Part shown: positions 31,501 to 35,254 of the stretch, one piece after another
How positions within the stretch are numbered: the stretch's first letter is position 1
How the letters are laid out: every line of letters starts with the position of its first letter
Source of the DNA: Rhizoclosmatium globosum
Lineage: Eukaryota; Chytridiomycota; Chytridiomycetes; Chytridiales; Chytriomycetaceae
Length of the DNA stretch: 35,254 bases
Assembly: GCA_002104985.1 (NCBI GenBank)
Contig: MCGO01000313.1
Coordinates: 1 to 35,254, forward strand
Direction of reading: 5' to 3'
Notes under the pieces: generated by a model
The model's database searches: none
Seen by the model: only the letters and a program-made list of their open reading frames with translations
What the model was told of the DNA's origin: nothing
Translations under genes and position numbers: made by a program

Positions 31501-34500
31501 GTACATCAAAATTGATGAGTTTTTGGAAACAATTCATTCATTGGAAGAGAGGCTTGTAAAGCGAGACAGCCTGATTAGGATTGATGAAAGAGCTTCTATT
31601 ATTGGCCGATCAATTACTGTTATGGACGATTCTAAAAAGTTCTTGAGTCTGATCACTCTCATTCAGACGAAAGATTATACCAGAGGATGCTTTGGTGGAA
31701 ATAGTAAGAAACAGACTCCAACAACCAGACTGTGTCAGAGGAGTGGTGATTGATGGACTTGTGAGTCTGCAAATTTGAATAATCCTTGTATTAATCTAAA
31801 ATATAGGAATCAAAATATGTTCAAAATCCAGTCACAATGGTGAAAGTGTTAATGCGTATTTTTGCAGACAAAAAGAGATTATATTCTTGAACTTCGCTCT
31901 TGATACAGCTCACATTCGTGAACGTGAACTTGTACTTCAAAAAGGAACAGGCGAGCTTGAATTCGACCCTATGCGTGTAAAAGATGTGACAGAAGAAGAG
32001 TATGATAATATGACTGACATTGAACGGGAGCACTATGATGTAGCACTCATGAATACAAGAAAAAGATGAAGGAACTTCAGGATAAACGTAAAAACGAACG
32101 ACGTCTCCTTGAAGAAGAATTGGCTTTGAGAATGGGGGAGCGTAAAGCAGAAGAAGAACATCTGAAAAGTGGAAAGAAGAAGGAGGCGCAAAGCGAGCTA
32201 CACCCCGTATTCCTGATGAAAGCCAGATAAAGTGTCTGGTGCACCTGGAGCAAACAAGATATTAACCGGGAAAACCAGAGAAAGGGGAGGGCCTATCACC
32301 AAAACGGCAAGAACTGCTTGACAAGGAATCAAAAGGAGCAGAGAAAGATAAATTGGGCATCGATGATGAGTTATCTCCGTTCAGTGAAGCGGGAGATACC
32401 TTTATCAACGAAGTTACTATGAACGACTGGATGTGTATAATTCAACTCTTGAAAATGTTTTGCTAACCTTGAAGGATGTTGAAAAGTTGAATATCAATCG
32501 TGTAATTCCATCGTCAGCAACAGTGGAGAAAAAACCAATTGTTGCCAAGGAAAAAGGTACTGAAAAGACAAAGGCAAAGTTGCAGCTCCTGCTCCATTAA
32601 ATGTTGATATTCCTGCTGTCACTACAGTTTTGGAAATTGAAGGTGTGAACATAGAAGATGTCAGCAGTGCATGTATTCATGATATAGTGGCGAGTGTTGA
32701 TCAAGAAACTGTGTTCAAAAGCGTATTAGAGTATGTTCCGGCCATTCAAAAACCTGAAGAAGTACCATTGATTGCTGATGTGATTCCTGCTCCATTCCTT
32801 GAGCAAATTGTGTACTTTCCAGTGGAAGTGACGTGCCACACAAAGGGAAACTTTTCCTTCTACAACCTCCTTCAAGTGAAAACGACGATGAGTCCAAGGA
32901 TAACAATGATGGATCGGTGAAACTTGATACTGGAACAAGCCCTAGCACAGCTGTACCAGTTGTTGCCCAGCCTGTAGCACCTCCACCGACTACAAGCAAA
33001 AAAAGCCGCGGTGCTGCCAAGGCTGCGGCTGAAGAAGTCAAACCTATTGATGAGGTTGTTGTTGAGAGGAGCCACCCACAAAGTTTCGTTGGGTCATTCC
33101 ACCAAAGGGAGCGAAAGAGCTCACTGTTAAATTTAACTCAACAGAAATTGGAAAATATGAGCAAATTCTCCAGTTGAGATTAGTGGCTCTCGGTCAAAAT
33201 ATAGCATTCCTTGTGTCGGAACATGCAGATATTCAATTATGACAATGATTACAAAAAGATCTTTCCCAATGGAAAAAATTTGAAAGAAACAAATATATCA
33301 GCCATGGAAGTATATAGCGAGCTCTGGAACTTTTGAGTTTGGTCCACTTCTCTACAGCAAACCTCGAGAAAAGTATTTGGACAGATTTCCAGAAAACAGA
33401 GCTATTCTGACAATCTCAAATCCTTCACAGCAAGAAATTAAAATCAATATTTGCTTGAAAAATGATATCAAATCTGATGTATTTTTCTTTGACCCTCCAA
33501 CGATGGACTTGCAGCCTGGTCAGTCTCAAGCCTTGAGTATATGGGCCTACCCAAGGTCTGCTAATCACTTCGAAGATACTCTCATTTTTTGTGTGAAGGA
33601 CAATCCTGAGCCATATTGCTATAAAATATCTTGCATTGGTGTGAAACCGGAGTTGGAGATTGACAAACGTCAGCTTTCGTTTGATAAGCTCCTTCTGGGA
33701 AGAAGTGAACGGCGTGAAATTAAACTTAAAAACAACACTTATATGCCTGTGGCTTGGAAACTGGTCCAAGTGGAATTGCTTGGGGAAGAATTCACAGTCT
33801 TCCCCATCGAAGGAATTATAGAACCCTTTGCTGAACAAATCGTTAGCGCTGACTTCAAAGGAACCAAACCCGTGGTAATAAGCAGGAGATCTATCAGGCT
33901 TGAAGTATCTGATACGGAGAAGATCGGCGGTGTAGTTCAAGAAGTTCCCATTATTGTGACCGCTGAAGCTTATGATATTGCGATGGACTTACATTTCCCA
34001 AAGGGATTCGATGGCGGTCTTGATTTTGGGGTCATTAAAGTTCTCGAAGAAGGCAAACAAGTGTGCACGTTGAAGAACAAAGGCAAATATGAAGTTGGTT
34101 TCCGCTTTGTGTTTGAAAGCAAGGAACTTGCAGAAATTTTCACCATTATGCCAGCTCAGGGAATAATGCAGCCTTCAGACAAACCATTTGCAGTGCAGAT
34201 TATTGTAAGGGCAACAAAAGAAATGCTTGTACGAGACAACACAAATTTGAAGTGTCAGTTTTATGAGCCTGCGACAGGCGAAGTCACAGCAAACATTCCA
34301 GTTAAGCTACAAGTTAGATCTGTGTTTAGCAGATTCTCCATTTTGCCTGTTCGAGACTTAAACTTTGGCGCATTGGTTCATGGAACTAAAGCTACTCGCC
34401 AATTTACGATCGAAAATCAGGGAGAATTTGACTTCAAATATTCTATCTACAAAATGGTTCAAGGACTTAATGACAAGAACGATAAGAGGCTAAGGACACA

Positions 34501-35254
34501 GACTCGTACTTCTAAGGGCCCACAGCGACCCGTTTCGCCGCCACCAGCACCGAAGGTTGTAAATAATCGAAAAGAAGTGATGAAGCAAGCTGATGCTTCG
34601 AATTTTGGTGCTTTTACCGTATTTCCGACCTCAAGCATCGTAGCTGCTGGAGCGAAACATCAAATTTCTGTTGAGTTTCATTCTGAAAGCCCAGGAAGCT
34701 TTGAAGAAATTGTAGCGATAGACATTTCTGATCGATCTCCTAATGATTACATGGATGTCATTGAATACCGCCTTGTCGCCGAGGATTGCATTCCTGGAAT
34801 CAACACGACAGACTTCGTATCAATTTTTGAAGAGCAAACAGTTTGCAAGCGCTTGGAGCTGTTTAATACTCAATCAAATGTATATGCGGAGGAAGACAGA
34901 GTGTTTTACTTTGGGGCCTTTCTTGCTGGACAACAAGCACAAGTTCGTTTCAAAATCTCAAATCCGTACAAGGTTCCTTGTGACGTGGCAATTGTTACTA
35001 AGCCCCGATCGAGAACAAAATCTGATGGTGAGTTACAAGTGTAATTAACAGAATGTTAATTTTTTAACAGCGGCCGATTTTGCATTTGATGTTGAACCGA
35101 AAAAGCTCACGATTCCAAGCCATGAGTACCGATACGTTACAGCATCATTTCATCCAACTTCTATCCAATCATATGCGGGAATTTTTGAAGCTACCGTTGA
35201 TAATGTCGATATTTCAAAGTCAAAACTCTTTCATTCGAGCTTCGTGGCGAAGGT
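25561..35254 (+). CDS. HYDIN: HYDIN, flagellar central pair protein (partial, right edge)
   Basis: HYDIN is a very large protein of the C2 projection of the axonemal central pair and is needed for flagellar beating. The N-terminus matches HYDIN from the first residues: PSDFV...SIEERL, then FVPFQTYEI and FRNNDK. Further landmarks: CVTEREKFLVPIRAYGARG, FVRNIGDR, GRVIGPTFHFNLP, and many ASH/MSP-like beta-sandwich repeats. A P-loop (GPPFAGKTTQ, 31440-31469) begins the adenylate-kinase-like insert typical of HYDIN. Exons: 25561-25809, 25877-26096, 26155-26357, 26414-26602, 26646-26765, 26813-26869, about 26908-27120, 27164-27250, 27299-27490, 27541-27918, 27968 to 31760 and 31807 to 35027 (both broken by frame changes), then 35071 onward. 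Introns are 37-67 nt and almost all lie in the first 2.4 kb. The frame breaks at 30.39-33.37 kb are described separately. The gene starts only 61 bp after the SH3 gene. Confidence 0.97.
30385..33376 (+). other. Frame-broken segment of HYDIN with kinase-like insert
   Basis: Homology to HYDIN continues but jumps between frames about a dozen times: near 30388, 31475, 31655, 31884, 32062, 32200-32270, 32410, 32570, 32830, 33080, 33176 and 33250-33300. At several sites one base would restore the frame, for example after tta tat at 31884 (a missing t, so that LYFLNFALD reads through) and in the A-run at 32061. Both insertions and deletions occur. No region between breaks shows decayed residues. This favours local sequence error; true pseudogenisation cannot be excluded from this sequence alone. 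A normal 46-nt intron (31761-31806) lies within the stretch. Confidence 0.8.

Noticed and set aside
1..35254. CRISPR arrays, rRNA genes, phage or bacterial operon structure
   Set aside because: No regularly spaced direct repeats, no rRNA-like sequence, and spliceosomal introns throughout the genes show nuclear eukaryotic DNA.

Overview
The window looks like nuclear DNA of a zoosporic (flagellated) fungus, most probably a chytrid. The genome is AT-rich and the genes carry very short spliceosomal introns (about 43-70 nt, mostly GTRAGT...YAG). A fungal-type set of proteins (Atg13, a GPI-anchored cysteine-rich protein, Fus1-like membrane SH3 proteins) sits beside HYDIN, a protein of the central pair apparatus of motile flagella. 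That combination fits a flagellated fungus; the species cannot be named from sequence alone.

Region 1 (1-11.8 kb) is gene-poor and rich in repeats. It holds the 3' end of a probable SAM-domain gene, a perfect 118-bp tandem duplication, a decayed Ty1/copia-type Gag-protease remnant (2.7-4.6 kb), a 524-bp non-autonomous hAT-like element with terminal inverted repeats and a near-perfect 8-bp target duplication (5028-5551), and from 7.1 to 11.8 kb a mosaic of at least four different repeats, each present twice in opposite orientation. One of these lies in a MITE-like element with long terminal inverted repeats (10382-10872). No intact transposase is visible.

Region 2 (11.8-17.5 kb, minus strand) is gene-dense: a C2H2 zinc-finger protein, a long gene whose splice phases join an Atg13-type HORMA domain to an Atos/FAM214-type domain, a small serine-rich protein, and a cysteine-rich probable GPI-anchored protein with five exons.

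Region 3 (17.7-35.3 kb, plus strand) holds a GH31 alpha-glucosidase homologue with signal peptide and C-terminal membrane anchor that seems to have lost the usual catalytic nucleophile motif, a 722-residue serine-rich disordered protein, two tandem paralogues of a membrane-spanning SH3 protein, and HYDIN, which runs off the right edge. HYDIN is clean for its first 4.8 kb, then has about a dozen single-base frame changes within 3 kb, then is clean again to near the window end. This looks more like local sequence error than a dead gene, because homology resumes in a new frame each time.

Best candidates for something new: the Atg13-Atos composite gene, the GH31 pseudoenzyme sharing a short divergent promoter with the GPI-type gene, and the tandem Fus1-like receptor or adaptor pair. 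No CRISPR array, rRNA or convincing tRNA gene is present.
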